A DNA stretch of 32,623 bases from Phycisphaeraceae bacterium (GCA_029260635.1 JAJDCW010000284.1:1-32623); one strand, 5' to 3'. Positions 9,047-18,456 are shown, counted from the stretch's first letter. Numbers and translations are program-made. The notes: generated by a model from the sequence alone, not told the origin.

Positions 9047-9708
9047 GTGACTAAAGTAACTCCTGAAACTCGGGAAGTGATCTGGCCATACGAATATGAG
9101 ATCAAAGCCGGTGGCTGGCTGCGGGCCAGAGACTATGGCCATGCAACCATGCTCTGCCGAAAATCACAAGTCAGGCCAGCCGTCCTGATCCCCGTCTTAG
9201 CTTGGCTTGGGTTCTTTGCTGCGGTATTAGTATTTGCAGCAGCTTTTGCTATTAAAAAAACGGCTGGTCATGGGGCCCCGTGCTCTTAGGAGTCTTGCCC
9301 TTTATTGGAGTGTATCTCCTATTCCTCCACCCTTACGAACAATCTGCCAGAAACAATCGGCACAGGAAAAAGCTGGGGATGGCCCCTACCATATGGACTT
9401 TTTCTAAGAACGGTATCCATGCCAAAGACTCTCATTCAGAACATATGCTTGAATGGGAAATTGCGACAAAAGCTCTCATTACTAAACGTTATGTATTACT
9501 CCAATTCGGAGGCGGCCTGTACCACACGTTTGCCGTATCCATGTTCGACAAGCCGACGGATTGGCACTACTTCCGCACCGCGATCATCCGTAACTTCATC
9601 GGCTGTCGGGGCTGCAAGTACAACCTGCACGGGACGACATCGGACACCTGCCCGGAGTGTGGCAAGCCGATCGATAACACCCACTCACCGAAGATGGTGG
9701 GTGATTAA
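9047..9708 (+). pseudogene. frameshifted YcxB-like membrane protein with C-terminal zinc ribbon
   Basis: Two adjacent frames read as one protein. The first (GTG 9047) gives about 71 residues: a YEYEIKAGGWLRARDYGHA start, then a hydrophobic segment (VLIPVLAWLGFFAAVLVFAAAFA). It then runs out of frame at an A7 tract (9254-9260) and stops at 9287-9289. The next frame, entered at the A7 tract, continues NGWSWGPVLLGVLPFIGVYLLFL as a second membrane segment. A YcxB-like soluble domain follows (MLEWEIATKALITKRYVLL). The end is a zinc ribbon, CRGC...CPEC, typical of planctomycete proteins. One extra A would restore about 220 residues. It may be a real mutation, a sequencing error or slippage. GC is lower than in neighbours in the first half. 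Confidence 0.72.
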
Positions 9709-9753
9709 AGATGTGGTTGTTGCAGCTTTCGCGTGAATCCAATCGGGCGAAGC

Positions 9754-10449
9754 TCAGGCCGGTTTCCTTAAACGGCCACGGCAACCGCAGAAGGCTGATC
9801 CAACGGCTAAAAGGGCAAACGTCGACGGCTCCGGCACAGGCAGCGTGAAGATGCGGACCTGGTCGATGCCGAGTTCGGCGAACAGATCGAATGACACGGA
9901 GTTCAGGTCGAAGGCGATGAACCCCATGTCCGTGCCGGGCAGGGTCTCGAAGCCGCGGGTCGTGCTGCCGGTGGGGTATGTGATAAATGGGTCGCCGACG
10001 GGGAACCCATCGCTGGCGTCGAGGTAGGGCGGGTGCATCGCCAAGCCGACGATGATCTCGCCCGCGTCAAAGGTCACTTCGCCCGAGAGCGAAACGACGC
10101 CGCCGTCCGGATCGAAGTGGACGATGTAGGTATTCACGAACAGGCCCGGGGGAAGTACATCCAATGGCCCGGCGGGGAACTGAGGCCCGGGCCCAAAGCC
10201 GTCCACGAACAAGGGGCCTACCAGAAACTTGCTGCCCTCGTCGATGATGCGCATCTCGGTGGAGCTTTCAAAGGCCTCTGCCAAGAGGGAAGGCGGCGGC
10301 GCGACTTCCACCATGGCCCCCGACGTGGAGAAGACCGCTGCACTCGCCGATCCCCCTACGGCAAGTGCAAGGCTACTAAACAGAACCAACCCGGCGCGGC
10401 TACGCACGACGGGCGTTCCCGTCTTGAGCAGATCATGGACTGTACTCAT
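9754..10449 (-). CDS. PEP-CTERM sorted exported protein
   Basis: The 231-residue protein starts at ATG 10449, with GGGAGAAGAT directly upstream; an upstream extension to 10536 has no such support. Residues 17-40 form a signal peptide (SRAGLVLFSSLALAVGGSASAA). The middle is beta-rich and acidic with few basic residues. The C-terminus VPEPSTFALLAVGSAF, followed by an arginine-rich CRGRLRK tail, is a PEP-CTERM sorting signal, processed by an exosortase in Gram-negative bacteria that make extracellular polysaccharide. The terminal CGC before the arginines is a small variation. The biochemical role is unknown. It is divergent from gyrA, with 284 nt between. Confidence 0.88.
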   Translation of the reverse strand: MSTVHDLLKTGTPVVRSRAGLVLFSSLALAVGGSASAAVFSTSGAMVEVAPPPSLLAEAFESSTEMRIIDEGSKFLVGPLFVDGFGPGPQFPAGPLDVLPPGLFVNTYIVHFDPDGGVVSLSGEVTFDAGEIIVGLAMHPPYLDASDGFPVGDPFITYPTGSTTRGFETLPGTDMGFIAFDLNSVSFDLFAELGIDQVRIFTLPVPEPSTFALLAVGSAFCGCRGRLRKPA

Positions 10450-10733
10450 ATCTTCTCCCTCTCCTGGTTGTGTGAAACGACGTGGACCGGCGGACCGGTA
10501 TTGCGCCATTTTATCTGGTAGAACGCCCGGACGCAATGATTATTAAGGGGTTGACGTGAAGTTATCTCAGCGCCCATGCCCCAACCGGCCAAGATACTCT
10601 GTGACGGCGTTTCACGTCCATTTCCGGCTCCCAGACAGGTCGCTTTACCCCCTGAAAAAAGGTACAATACGGGCTTGAGAAAGCGGGCATCAGGGGCCCG
10701 GATTAGACCGCTAAATCAGGACCGATCAGACCC

Positions 10734-13397
10734 ATGAGCGACGATAACCAAGACCCGAATAATCCCGAAATTCCTGGCGACCCCGGAAACGAACCGCAGT
10801 CCGAGATGGCGCCGCAGGCCGCCGGGCGTGTGGTGGACCACCCGATCGAGCAGGAACTGGGCGAGAGCTACCTCACCTACGCGATGAGCACGATCGTCGA
10901 CCGGGCCCTGCCTGACGTGCGCGACGGGCTCAAGCCCTCACAGCGCCGCATCCTCGTGGCAATGAACGACCTGAACCTCACCCCGGGCCGCAAGCACAGC
11001 AAGTGCGCGGGCATCGTGGGCGAGACGATGAAGAAGTACCACCCCCACGGCGACGGGGCGATCTACCCGACGCTGGTAAACATGGGCCAGCACTGGAAGG
11101 CCCGTGCGATGATGATCGACAAGCAGGGCAACTTCGGATCGATCGACCCGGACCCCCCCGCCGCGATGCGTTACACCGAGGCCAGGCTTCACCGCCACGC
11201 GGTTGAGTTGCTGGAAGACCTCAAGCTGGACACCGTCGACTGGCAGCCTAACTTCGATGAGCAGTACGACGAGCCGAAGGTCTTGCCCGCCAAGTTCCCT
11301 AACCTGCTGATTAATGGCTCGACCGGGATCGCGGTAGGGATGGCCAGCTCGATGCCACCACACAACCTCGGCGAGGTCTGTGACGCGATTATCGCGTTGA
11401 TCGACGAACCAGATATCAGCCTGCGTGAGCTGATCGAGCTTGTGCCGGGGCCTGACTTCCCGACTGGCGGGATCATCTGCGGCAAGGGCGGGATCGCCCA
11501 GGCCTATGCGACCGGACGAGGCAAGGTGACGGTCCGCGCGAAGATCCATCACGAAGAAACCAAGAAGGGCCGGGACCTGCTGGTCGTCACCGAGATCCCC
11601 TACCAAGTCAGCAAGAACGCCGGCATCGTCGACAAGATCGTCACCCTGCGCAAGGCCGACCGGATCACGGATATCTCGGACATCGTCGATGAATCATCCG
11701 GCCGGGGCGGGATGCGTGTGGTCATCACGATCAAGAAGGGTGCCGACCCGACCGTGGTCGAGAACCAGCTTTATCAGATGACGCCGCTGCAATCGACGTT
11801 CAGCATCATCAACATCGCGCTGGTCAGGGGCCAACCCAAGACGCTTGGCCTCAAGGAACTGATCCGCTACTTCGTGGACCACCGCAACGAGGTGATACGC
11901 CGACGGACCGCCTACCGGCTGCGCCACGCCCAGCAGGAGGCCCACCGGATCGAGGGCCTGATCTACGCGGTCTGTGACATCGACGAGGTCATCAAGCTGA
12001 TCCGTGGGAGTCGGACCCGGGACGAGGCGATCGAGAAACTGATCAAGCGTGGCTTCCGCATCCCGGCGAGCCACCCGTCTGCCCCGCAGATCCCTGCGCG
12101 GTTACTGAATGCGTCTGCCGAGAACGATGTGTTTCTCAGCCGTGTGCAGGCCGAATCGATCGGCCGATTGCAACTCATCCAACTGGTCGGGCTGGAGATC
12201 GAAACACTGGTGGGCAACTACGCCAAACTGATCGAGCAGATCGAGGAATACGAATCGATCCTCGCCGATCAGCAGCGCGTTCTGGACATCATCAAGGAAG
12301 ACACCGCCGAGTTGAAGCGTAAGTACGCGGATGACCGCCGGACCGTGATCCAGGCAGGCGAGGTCGGCGAGTTGGATATGGCGGCGCTGACACCGATCGA
12401 ACAGGTGGTGGTCACGATCACCCACGCCGGATACGTCAAGCGTCTGCCGGTCGAGGAATACCGCGTGCAGGGCCGGGGCGGCAGGGGCGTCATCGGCGCA
12501 CGCAGCAAGGAAGACGACTTCACCGAGCAGGTGTTTGTCGCCTCAACGCACGACGACCTGCTGTGCTTCACGGATACCGGCCGGGTCTTCAAGATCAAGG
12601 TCTACGAGATCCCCGAAGCCGCGCGGACCAGCCGGGGCCGGGCGATCGTTAACCTGATCGACCTGAAGGACGGCGAACGCATCTGCGAGTTCATGCCGAT
12701 CTCCGACTTCGAGAAGGGCGAGAACTTCCTGATGTTTGCGACATCGCTGGGCCTGGTGAAACGTACCGCACTGAAAGACTACCGCAACGTCAACCGGTCG
12801 GGCATCATCGCGGTCAACCTCCGCGAGGGCGACTCGCTGATCGGCGTGACCTGGACCGAGGGCAACGATCACCTGCTGCTGGGCACGCACAACGGGATGT
12901 CGATCCGCTTCGACGAAAACGACGCCCGTGTGATGGGCCGAAACGCCAGCGGGGTCAAGGGCATCACGTTGGCCGGTGACGACCGGGTGGTCGGGCTGGT
13001 CAAGGTGCCCGAGGGTGAGGAGGCGGACCTCCTGACCGTCTGTGAGAACGGCTACGGGAAGCGGACCGCGATGAGCGAGTACCTCGTGAAGAGCGAGGAC
13101 GGCACGACCCGGCCCCAGGGCCGAGGCGGCAAGGGCCGACGCGACATCGTCACCAACGAACGAAACGGCAAGGTCGTCGCACTCAAGACCGTCGTCCCGG
13201 AGAACGACCTGATGCTGATCACCTTTAACGGGATGATCGTCCGGATCAAAGCCGGTTCGGTCAGCCGGATCGGGCGGAACACCCAGGGCGTGCGCGTGAT
13301 CAAGATCGATTCGAGTGACCGTCTGGTGGCTGTAGCCCGTGTGGCAGAATCCGAAGACGAGGGCAGCAGCGAGGCAACAAGCGAACCCCGGGGCTGA
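10734..13397 (+). CDS. gyrA: DNA gyrase subunit A (or GyrA-type topoisomerase IV subunit)
   Basis: The breakage-reunion subunit of a type IIA topoisomerase, 887 residues. [10 protein letters not shown] contains the catalytic tyrosine, Tyr147. The C-terminal beta-pinwheel has a GyrA box QGRGGRG (579-585), needed for DNA wrapping and negative supercoiling, and a second box-like QGRGGKG (795-801). The box favours gyrase over ParC. In the quinolone region the helix reads [10 protein letters not shown], so the E. coli Ser83 and Asp87 positions are Gly108 and Pro112. The first 30 residues are an acidic, Pro/Asn-rich extension. A possible -10 box TACAAT lies at 10663-10668, without a good -35. The STAS gene follows 52 nt downstream. 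No gyrB is in the window. Confidence 0.95.
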   Translation: MSDDNQDPNNPEIPGDPGNEPQSEMAPQAAGRVVDHPIEQELGESYLTYAMSTIVDRALPDVRDGLKPSQRRILVAMNDLNLTPGRKHSKCAGIVGETMKKYHPHGDGAIYPTLVNMGQHWKARAMMIDKQGNFGSIDPDPPAAMRYTEARLHRHAVELLEDLKLDTVDWQPNFDEQYDEPKVLPAKFPNLLINGSTGIAVGMASSMPPHNLGEVCDAIIALIDEPDISLRELIELVPGPDFPTGGIICGKGGIAQAYATGRGKVTVRAKIHHEETKKGRDLLVVTEIPYQVSKNAGIVDKIVTLRKADRITDISDIVDESSGRGGMRVVITIKKGADPTVVENQLYQMTPLQSTFSIINIALVRGQPKTLGLKELIRYFVDHRNEVIRRRTAYRLRHAQQEAHRIEGLIYAVCDIDEVIKLIRGSRTRDEAIEKLIKRGFRIPASHPSAPQIPARLLNASAENDVFLSRVQAESIGRLQLIQLVGLEIETLVGNYAKLIEQIEEYESILADQQRVLDIIKEDTAELKRKYADDRRTVIQAGEVGELDMAALTPIEQVVVTITHAGYVKRLPVEEYRVQGRGGRGVIGARSKEDDFTEQVFVASTHDDLLCFTDTGRVFKIKVYEIPEAARTSRGRAIVNLIDLKDGERICEFMPISDFEKGENFLMFATSLGLVKRTALKDYRNVNRSGIIAVNLREGDSLIGVTWTEGNDHLLLGTHNGMSIRFDENDARVMGRNASGVKGITLAGDDRVVGLVKVPEGEEADLLTVCENGYGKRTAMSEYLVKSEDGTTRPQGRGGKGRRDIVTNERNGKVVALKTVVPENDLMLITFNGMIVRIKAGSVSRIGRNTQGVRVIKIDSSDRLVAVARVAESEDEGSSEATSEPRG

Positions 13398-13449
13398 TCC
13401 GGTCGTATCAAACTGGGTAAGCAAGCGGACAGTTCAAGGGGCGTTATCT

Positions 13450-13785
13450 GTGTCGATACAAAAATGGTCAGATACGATCTGGGTCGTCCGGCTCAACGAC
13501 GACCCCGCGTTCACCGAGGACATGGACCACCTCGCGGACCGTATCCTCGCGCCCGACCGCATGCCCCACCTGATCCTGGACTTTTCGGCGATCGACCACA
13601 TCGGCAGCTCGAACCTCTCGGCCCTGCTGCGCCTGCGCAAGCTGGCAATCGACCGCGAGGTCCAGCTACGCCTGACGGCCCCGCCGGACTCAGTCTGGGC
13701 GGTATTCCTCACAACAGGGCTGGACAAGGTCTTTCAGTTCTCACACGACACGTCTACCGCGCTGACGGAGTTACAGATCGGGTGA
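13450..13785 (+). CDS. STAS-domain protein (anti-sigma factor antagonist-like)
   Basis: A single STAS domain of 111 residues. LILDFSAIDHIGSSNLSALLRLRK corresponds to the family core, where the usual 'DSSGL' phosphorylation loop reads GSSNL; a serine is retained, so partner-switching phosphorylation remains possible. The GTG at 13450 has AAGGGG 8 nt upstream and begins just where the domain begins; the frame is open back into gyrA, but that part (overlapping 13339-13397) is unlikely to be translated. It is probably co-transcribed with gyrA. STAS proteins bind anti-sigma factors or kinases; no such partner is encoded nearby. Confidence 0.82.
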   Translation: MSIQKWSDTIWVVRLNDDPAFTEDMDHLADRILAPDRMPHLILDFSAIDHIGSSNLSALLRLRKLAIDREVQLRLTAPPDSVWAVFLTTGLDKVFQFSHDTSTALTELQIG

Positions 13786-13827
13786 CGGACCCGTTGCAAG
13801 ATGATGCTTTAGTGATATGTGTGTCAA

Positions 13828-13854
13828 TAAAACAACCCCCGACGGAACCGGGGG
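13828..13854 (-). terminator. rho-independent terminator after the coiled-coil lipoprotein gene
   Basis: A CCCCCG / CGGGGG stem (13836-13841 with 13849-13854) with a 7-nt loop is followed on the minus strand by TTGTTTTATT. It lies 35 nt past the minus-strand stop at 13889. On the plus strand there is no clean T-run, so it fits the minus-strand gene better. Confidence 0.75.
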
Positions 13855-13888
13855 CTGAGTAGTTATTTGGGTTGTAGCTCGTCGTGAC

Positions 13889-15298
13889 TTATTGCGTGAC
13901 CGTCGCTTCACCCAGCTTGCTGTAGGCGTCCAGGCGGTCTTTCTGCTTCAAGGCGATGACCACATTGGGGTCGCCGTCTTCCGGGCTGGAGCCTTCGGGT
14001 GCCAGTTCCAGAGCCAACGCCTGTCCGGCGGCGATGGCTTCGGCGGCCTTGGCGTTCTGGGCGTTTTGGGCTTCGGCGAGGTCGTCGGCCCGGGTCTGGT
14101 AATCGCCCGCCTGGTCGGGTGAGACACGCTGGATGCTCAGGGCGATCGACTCGGACATACCGGCGAGGTCGCCAAGGTACATCGCGTGCGTGCTGGCGAT
14201 GTGTGCCTGGTCGACGTAGGCGGCGAGGAGCTGAAGTTGAGCCATCGGCGTGTTGGCCGCGGCTTTTTTACGGTCGGCCAACCCCTGGGCTGTCTGAACC
14301 GCCTGCTTGAGGTCGTTTACGGCCTGGTCGATCTTCGTGCCCGCGTCCGCCATCCGTTTCTGGATCGCGTTCTCGTGGACCGCCACGATCTGGTCAAACT
14401 CCTCGGCCAAGGTCTTGGCGGCTTCTTGGCTGTCGACGTCGGCCTTGGCGGAGGCGTCGGCCTGACGCTCCGTGCTGGCACGGGTGGTCTTGACCTGATC
14501 CGCCAGCTTTTCAAGTAGCTGCTTGGTCGTGTCAATCTGGGACTGGGCAAGCGCGAGTTTGCCAGCAAGGTCGTTGGCGATAACCTGCTCCTGCTCCCCG
14601 GCCGCGGACTCGATCGCGGCCTGGCGCTCCAGTTCGGCGGCCTTGTCCTGCAGGTCGTACATCGCGTCGCCCTTGGTGACGAACGCTTTCTCCCTCAGTT
14701 CCTGAGCCTTGGCGTTGCCTTCGTCGGCCTTGGCCTGGAACGCCTGGACCTTTTCGTTCACCGCGTCCAGTTTGCCGGAAAGATCCATTGCCTCAGCGTT
14801 CAGTTTATCAAGCTGAGCGTTCTGCCCCTGGATCTCCTCCTGGAGCTTGGCCAGTGATTTTTCTGTTTGAGGTTGAAGCGCAGCCGACCGGATGGACGAA
14901 CCCTCCAACGCCATGAGGTAGCCCTGCAACGAAGTGGAACGTCCGCCGAGTATCGCGTTTTCATCGGCGGCCAGGCCGGTTTCGTGCAGCGCGGCGGAGG
15001 CATTGATCTCGGCAAGCTTGCTGAGTGCCTGCACCTTCTGCTGTGGCGCGTTGAGCGTCAGCACGTGGTTGAGGTTGCCCATAGCGACCTGCATTGTTTC
15101 CTGGCGATAAACCTGGAGGCTTTTCTCATCGCCGGTGTCGCTCTCACGGGGGATGTACCCGGCGTTGGCCTGGCTCAGGGTCGCCAGCGCCTTGTCCAGG
15201 TGTGCCTGGGCCTCGGCCTGCTGCGACGCTTCGCTGTTACAGCCCACAAGACACGTGGAAATCACAAGCATCAGCAGTGTGGGGGAAATCTTAGACAA
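13889..15298 (-). CDS. predicted lipoprotein with long coiled coil
   Basis: The 469-residue protein starts at a TTG (15298-15296), preceded by AAAGGA at 6 nt; the upstream ATG at 15325 lacks a binding site and would give a longer n-region. MSKISPTLLMLVISTCLVGC is a lipoprotein signal with the lipobox LVGC and the acylated cysteine at residue 20. Most of the mature part (roughly 170-370) is Ala, Gln, Lys and Glu rich heptads without proline, as in a long coiled coil. The flanks are alpha-helical and TPR-like (QAHLDKALATLSQANAGYI; AMGNLNHVLTL). An envelope-spanning or scaffold role is plausible but not shown. It is followed by its own terminator and preceded by the CX4CH gene on the same strand. 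Confidence 0.82.
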   Translation of the reverse strand: MSKISPTLLMLVISTCLVGCNSEASQQAEAQAHLDKALATLSQANAGYIPRESDTGDEKSLQVYRQETMQVAMGNLNHVLTLNAPQQKVQALSKLAEINASAALHETGLAADENAILGGRSTSLQGYLMALEGSSIRSAALQPQTEKSLAKLQEEIQGQNAQLDKLNAEAMDLSGKLDAVNEKVQAFQAKADEGNAKAQELREKAFVTKGDAMYDLQDKAAELERQAAIESAAGEQEQVIANDLAGKLALAQSQIDTTKQLLEKLADQVKTTRASTERQADASAKADVDSQEAAKTLAEEFDQIVAVHENAIQKRMADAGTKIDQAVNDLKQAVQTAQGLADRKKAAANTPMAQLQLLAAYVDQAHIASTHAMYLGDLAGMSESIALSIQRVSPDQAGDYQTRADDLAEAQNAQNAKAAEAIAAGQALALELAPEGSSPEDGDPNVVIALKQKDRLDAYSKLGEATVTQ

Positions 15299-15401
15299 GG
15301 GGCGTCCTTTCGCTTCACGAATCATGCCCGGTTCGGGCGTCATGTTCGGGCACAAATGAAAAATCATAACTCGTTCGAGTCGGTTCATACCGGGTCCGTG
15401 T

Positions 15402-16604
15402 TTATTCTGTGGTCGCGGCGTCCGGTTCTGCTTCCTGTGACTCCTGCCACACGGGTGGGCGATAGCTGATGCCGTACTCGGGAGCCGGTTTCCAGAGCTG
15501 GTCGATCACATCGACATAGGCCTCAAACCGTTTGTCCTGCTCGTTGATAAATTGCGTCCGCCAACCGGGCACTTCCGGGTGCGGTGTCGCGGCGGCGTCA
15601 CGTTTGAGGCCGTACTGAAGCAGCAGCGACCGGCGCGGCTCGTCGCGGTCGATCATCGTGCCCTGGGCCTTCTGCATCTGGTTGAGGATGTAGAAATTGG
15701 TGTACACGGTTTCGTCGCTGTTTGGCTGGATACGGAAGAGAAACAGGCCGCCGGGGGACTTGTCGCCGTGGCAGCCGGTCGTGGCGCAGTAGTTCAGGAC
15801 GTACCGTTGATGCAGCTGCGATCGGAAAGCCTTGATCGCCGGGGAGTCCTGGCGGATGACCACCTCGCCGTATAGCTCGCGGGCCTGTAGGTCAAAAAGG
15901 ATGTTCAGCTGTTCGTACCCCGGCAACCTTCGGAACGCACGCTGGTCCTTGTCCAGCCGGTCGTTGCTGGCGTATGTCTGGAACAGCTTGTCGATCGTCT
16001 CCGGTGGCAGCGTGACGTTGGGCTGCGCTTCCAGGTCGGCCTCGTACACACGGATCAAATTAATCTGCTCCTGAGTCAGCAGCTGCTCTTGACCCGGGGA
16101 TTCCGTGACTACGTTTACATCACTACCGTTCGAGGTCGTCGCAACCGTCGGTGATGGGCGGTCGGCGGTTTCATTTTCGCGGTCGATCCTGGATTGAACG
16201 ACAGTCTTGAGAGTCCGGACCTTGTCACTATCGGGGAACTCCCGCTCGAGCGCGTTCAGTTCCGCCAACGACAGGTCGAACCACTTCTTCTCGTACATCA
16301 TGTACGCCAGACGGTAGCGTCCATCCAAGTCGTCGTTCTCGAGCTCGGCCCGCTTCTGCCGGTACTGCTCACGCGGCTCGGGTTGGATCTCAATGCTCTC
16401 GATCGAACGGCGTGGGATCGGGGTCTTGATCCCGGAGATCATCAGCGTGACCGTGACCTCGTCCTGGCTGAGTAGCTCACCGGAAAGCTGTCGGCCATCG
16501 AGCGTCGTCACGACAGCCTCACGGGCCGAGGCCTCCGCCGACAGCACCAGCAGCACAATCACACACAGAAGATTCAGACCGACACATATTCGGGATGCAC
16601 TCAT
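15402..16604 (-). CDS. exported protein with CX4CH motif (possible heme-binding), unknown function
   Basis: The 400-residue protein starts at ATG 16604 with GGAGG upstream. Residues 1-27 are a signal peptide ending in ASA. Residues 28-75 look like a small beta domain (VVTTLDGRQLSGELLSQDEVTVTL) of the kind found in planctomycete secreted proteins. Next comes a helical stretch (about 78-145) and a polar Ser/Thr linker (148-172). The C-terminal domain contains NYCATTGCHGDKSPGG, with Cys273, Cys278 and His279. CX4CH is a rare cytochrome c heme-attachment variant known from cytochrome c3, but a single site could also bind metal. It is 103 nt upstream of the coiled-coil lipoprotein gene and may share its transcript. 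Confidence 0.75.
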   Translation of the reverse strand: MSASRICVGLNLLCVIVLLVLSAEASAREAVVTTLDGRQLSGELLSQDEVTVTLMISGIKTPIPRRSIESIEIQPEPREQYRQKRAELENDDLDGRYRLAYMMYEKKWFDLSLAELNALEREFPDSDKVRTLKTVVQSRIDRENETADRPSPTVATTSNGSDVNVVTESPGQEQLLTQEQINLIRVYEADLEAQPNVTLPPETIDKLFQTYASNDRLDKDQRAFRRLPGYEQLNILFDLQARELYGEVVIRQDSPAIKAFRSQLHQRYVLNYCATTGCHGDKSPGGLFLFRIQPNSDETVYTNFYILNQMQKAQGTMIDRDEPRRSLLLQYGLKRDAAATPHPEVPGWRTQFINEQDKRFEAYVDVIDQLWKPAPEYGISYRPPVWQESQEAEPDAATTE

Positions 16605-16827
16605 CTTGACGCCTCCAATGCTTGGCCCTGGGCGGTCAGGCCCTGGATCGACACCCGCATAAACCTTGGCCCCGGGTCCATGGTTGTGGTCCTCGGTCAA
16701 GCCTACGGGCAGGCATCGCCTGTAAACCTCGCGAAAACTCACCCCACCAGTATATGCCAACAGGACTTAAGCGAAAACCGGGGCGGCGATTAAGTCGTGT
16801 ATCCGGCCCAGAATCCGGCACCTGTGT

Positions 16828-16844
16828 TTGAGAGCCGGTCTCAA
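16828..16844 (-). terminator. hairpin downstream of the response regulator gene
   Basis: A perfect 6-bp stem TTGAGA / TCTCAA with a 5-nt loop lies 10 nt past the minus-strand stop at 16855. No U-run follows, so intrinsic termination is doubtful; it may instead stabilise the 3' end. Confidence 0.4.
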
Positions 16845-16854
16845 GACATTCGGA

Positions 16855-17274
16855 TCAATCCTCGGAGGCAGACCGGGCGTCCAAAAGGTCCCGGGCCAGC
16901 GTGATCAGCCGCTCCAGCCGGACGGGCTTGAGGATGTAACCATCCACACCCAACGTCTCGGCGTATTGCTGGTGGCGTCGGCCCTCGTTGGCGGTCACCA
17001 TGATGACCACGGGGGCGTTCTCGATCTGCTTGATCTTATCGAGAACCAGGAAACCGGAACGCTTGGGCAGCATCATGTCCAGCACCACCAGGTCCGGCGG
17101 CTCCGACTCACAGATGCGCACCGCCGAGTTCCCGTCACTGCAGTACTGGGTCAACGCGCCCTCGGCCTGCAAGGCGTGGTCGATCGCCGCTCGCACCTCC
17201 GGATCGTCGTCTACGATCAGGACCTTGCAGGCTTCCAGGCGCAATTCTTCGTTTTCATCCGTCATCGGGTTCAT
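16855..17274 (-). CDS. single-domain response regulator (CheY-like receiver)
   Basis: A receiver domain of 139 residues with no output domain. KVLIVDDD (17-24) supplies the acidic Mg2+ pocket, VVLDMMLP places the phosphorylated aspartate at Asp66, MVTANEG gives the switch threonine Thr94, and ILKPVRL the conserved lysine Lys116. This is a complete active-site set, so phosphotransfer from a histidine kinase is expected. It starts at ATG 17274, or at 17265 if the internal ATG is used; neither has a strong ribosome binding site. No kinase gene lies nearby. The acyltransferase gene upstream on the same strand is 142 nt away. Partners could include the chemotaxis/flagellar apparatus, but nothing here shows it. 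Confidence 0.93.
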   Translation of the reverse strand: MNPMTDENEELRLEACKVLIVDDDPEVRAAIDHALQAEGALTQYCSDGNSAVRICESEPPDLVVLDMMLPKRSGFLVLDKIKQIENAPVVIMVTANEGRRHQQYAETLGVDGYILKPVRLERLITLARDLLDARSASED

Positions 17275-17416
17275 GATAGTTTCTCTATCTAGTGGTTTAT
17301 ACGCCGAATCGGCCTCTTGTTAGGCCTGTGTATGCGGGGGGATACCGGGTTGTCCAAGGAACTTCTATTTCTCGATGGCCCGTCGCGTTCCCGTTATGGG
17401 TAGGGCCATGGGTATC

Positions 17417-18442
17417 TTAGGCGGGATGATCCATCTCGGCAGGCGGCCGACACAACCGGTCCATCTGGGCCTGGTCCATCCAGGGCAGGGACTCCAGATT
17501 GCGGCGCAGGGTGTTGGGCATCGGGACCCCCTTGCGCTCATGCCGGGGCCGGCTCTTCCACCGCCGATGCATCCACAGGTACTGTTCGGGACGCATCCGG
17601 ACCATGGTCTCGATCGCCCGGGCGTATCGAGCCGTCACATAATACAACGGGTCCGCCCTGCCCTGCCAGTCCTCGGGCTGGATCACGTCGGCGACCCCCA
17701 ATTCATAATGAAAACCCGGCCCGATCCGGTGGGCGTACCCGCAGACCACCGGGACCTCCTGGCTGATCGCCAGCAGACCGATCGATTTATACGAGCTGGC
17801 CAGCCGGCCAAAAAACGGCACAAACAGGCCCTTGTCCCCGGCGTTCTGATCGGCGATGAACCCCAACGCCCCGCCACGGCCCAGGACATCCAGCATCCGA
17901 TCGGTCGCGTCCCATTTGGTGATGATCCGCATCCCCTTGTTCTCACGGATCCCCAGCAGCCAGTCGTTGATCAGCCGGTTGTCGATCGGCCTGGCGACCG
18001 CATCCACCTCGTACCCGATCACTGCCAGCAGGTAGCCCAGGACTTCCCAATTGCCCAGGTGCCCCGTGAGCAGGATCACGGGCTTGCGGGCGTTGAGTAG
18101 TTCCAAGGCCGGCCCCAGGTTCCCTGTCGTTGTCCTTCTGGCCCAGGAGTCTGTGCTGATCACACGCGGGGTGTGGCAGACCTCAATCGCCAACTGCACA
18201 AAGTGCTCAAACGACCCCAGACAGGTCTTCTCAACCTTGGCTTGTGACCACTCGGGGAACGCCATGGAGATACTCCGGCATGCCCTTTCACGGTGACGCT
18301 TATCCCACGTGTACATCACCCGGCCGACCCCGGCCGCGGTCCGCAGGTTCGTATCGATATCGAACATCGTCAGCCCCATCGCCGCCACACGGGCGGCGAG
18401 GTACTGCGACCAGACTGCAATCGGGCCTTGGTTTTGAGCCAT
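17417..18442 (-). CDS. LpxL/HtrB-like lipid A acyltransferase
   Basis: A lysophospholipid-type acyltransferase of 341 residues that likely adds a secondary fatty acyl chain to a lipid A precursor at the inner membrane. The catalytic HX4E motif is visible in LTGHLGNWEV, with His128 and Glu133. FIADQNAGDKGLFVPFFG matches the family's second conserved block (DQ, F-G-R), and GYAHRIGPGFHYEL follows the usual layout. LpxL often has an N-terminal membrane anchor; here only a weakly hydrophobic stretch (AARVAAMGLTMF) is seen. The start lies 14 nt after the stop of the upstream coiled-coil gene, so the two form an operon. Related enzymes such as phosphatidylinositol mannoside acyltransferases share the motif. 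Confidence 0.87.
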   Translation of the reverse strand: MAQNQGPIAVWSQYLAARVAAMGLTMFDIDTNLRTAAGVGRVMYTWDKRHRERACRSISMAFPEWSQAKVEKTCLGSFEHFVQLAIEVCHTPRVISTDSWARRTTTGNLGPALELLNARKPVILLTGHLGNWEVLGYLLAVIGYEVDAVARPIDNRLINDWLLGIRENKGMRIITKWDATDRMLDVLGRGGALGFIADQNAGDKGLFVPFFGRLASSYKSIGLLAISQEVPVVCGYAHRIGPGFHYELGVADVIQPEDWQGRADPLYYVTARYARAIETMVRMRPEQYLWMHRRWKSRPRHERKGVPMPNTLRRNLESLPWMDQAQMDRLCRPPAEMDHPA

Positions 18443-18456
18443 CGGTGCCGATCGGC

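Noticed and set aside
9047-9708. Programmed -1 frameshift as the explanation for the split gene
   Set aside because: The A7 tract gives only a partial slippery heptamer (preceded by ATT), and no clear downstream stimulatory hairpin was identified. An indel or sequencing error is simpler.
10551-10597. TTGACG as a -35 box between the PEP-CTERM gene and gyrA
   Set aside because: No -10-like hexamer lies 15-19 nt downstream.
12543-13424. 293-codon minus-strand frame opposite gyrA
   Set aside because: Antisense to a strongly conserved protein, with low-complexity His/Asp/Val composition typical of reverse frames.
17375-18100. 241-codon plus-strand frame opposite the LpxL-like gene
   Set aside because: Proline- and histidine-rich antisense frame; the minus-strand frame carries the HX4E catalytic motif.
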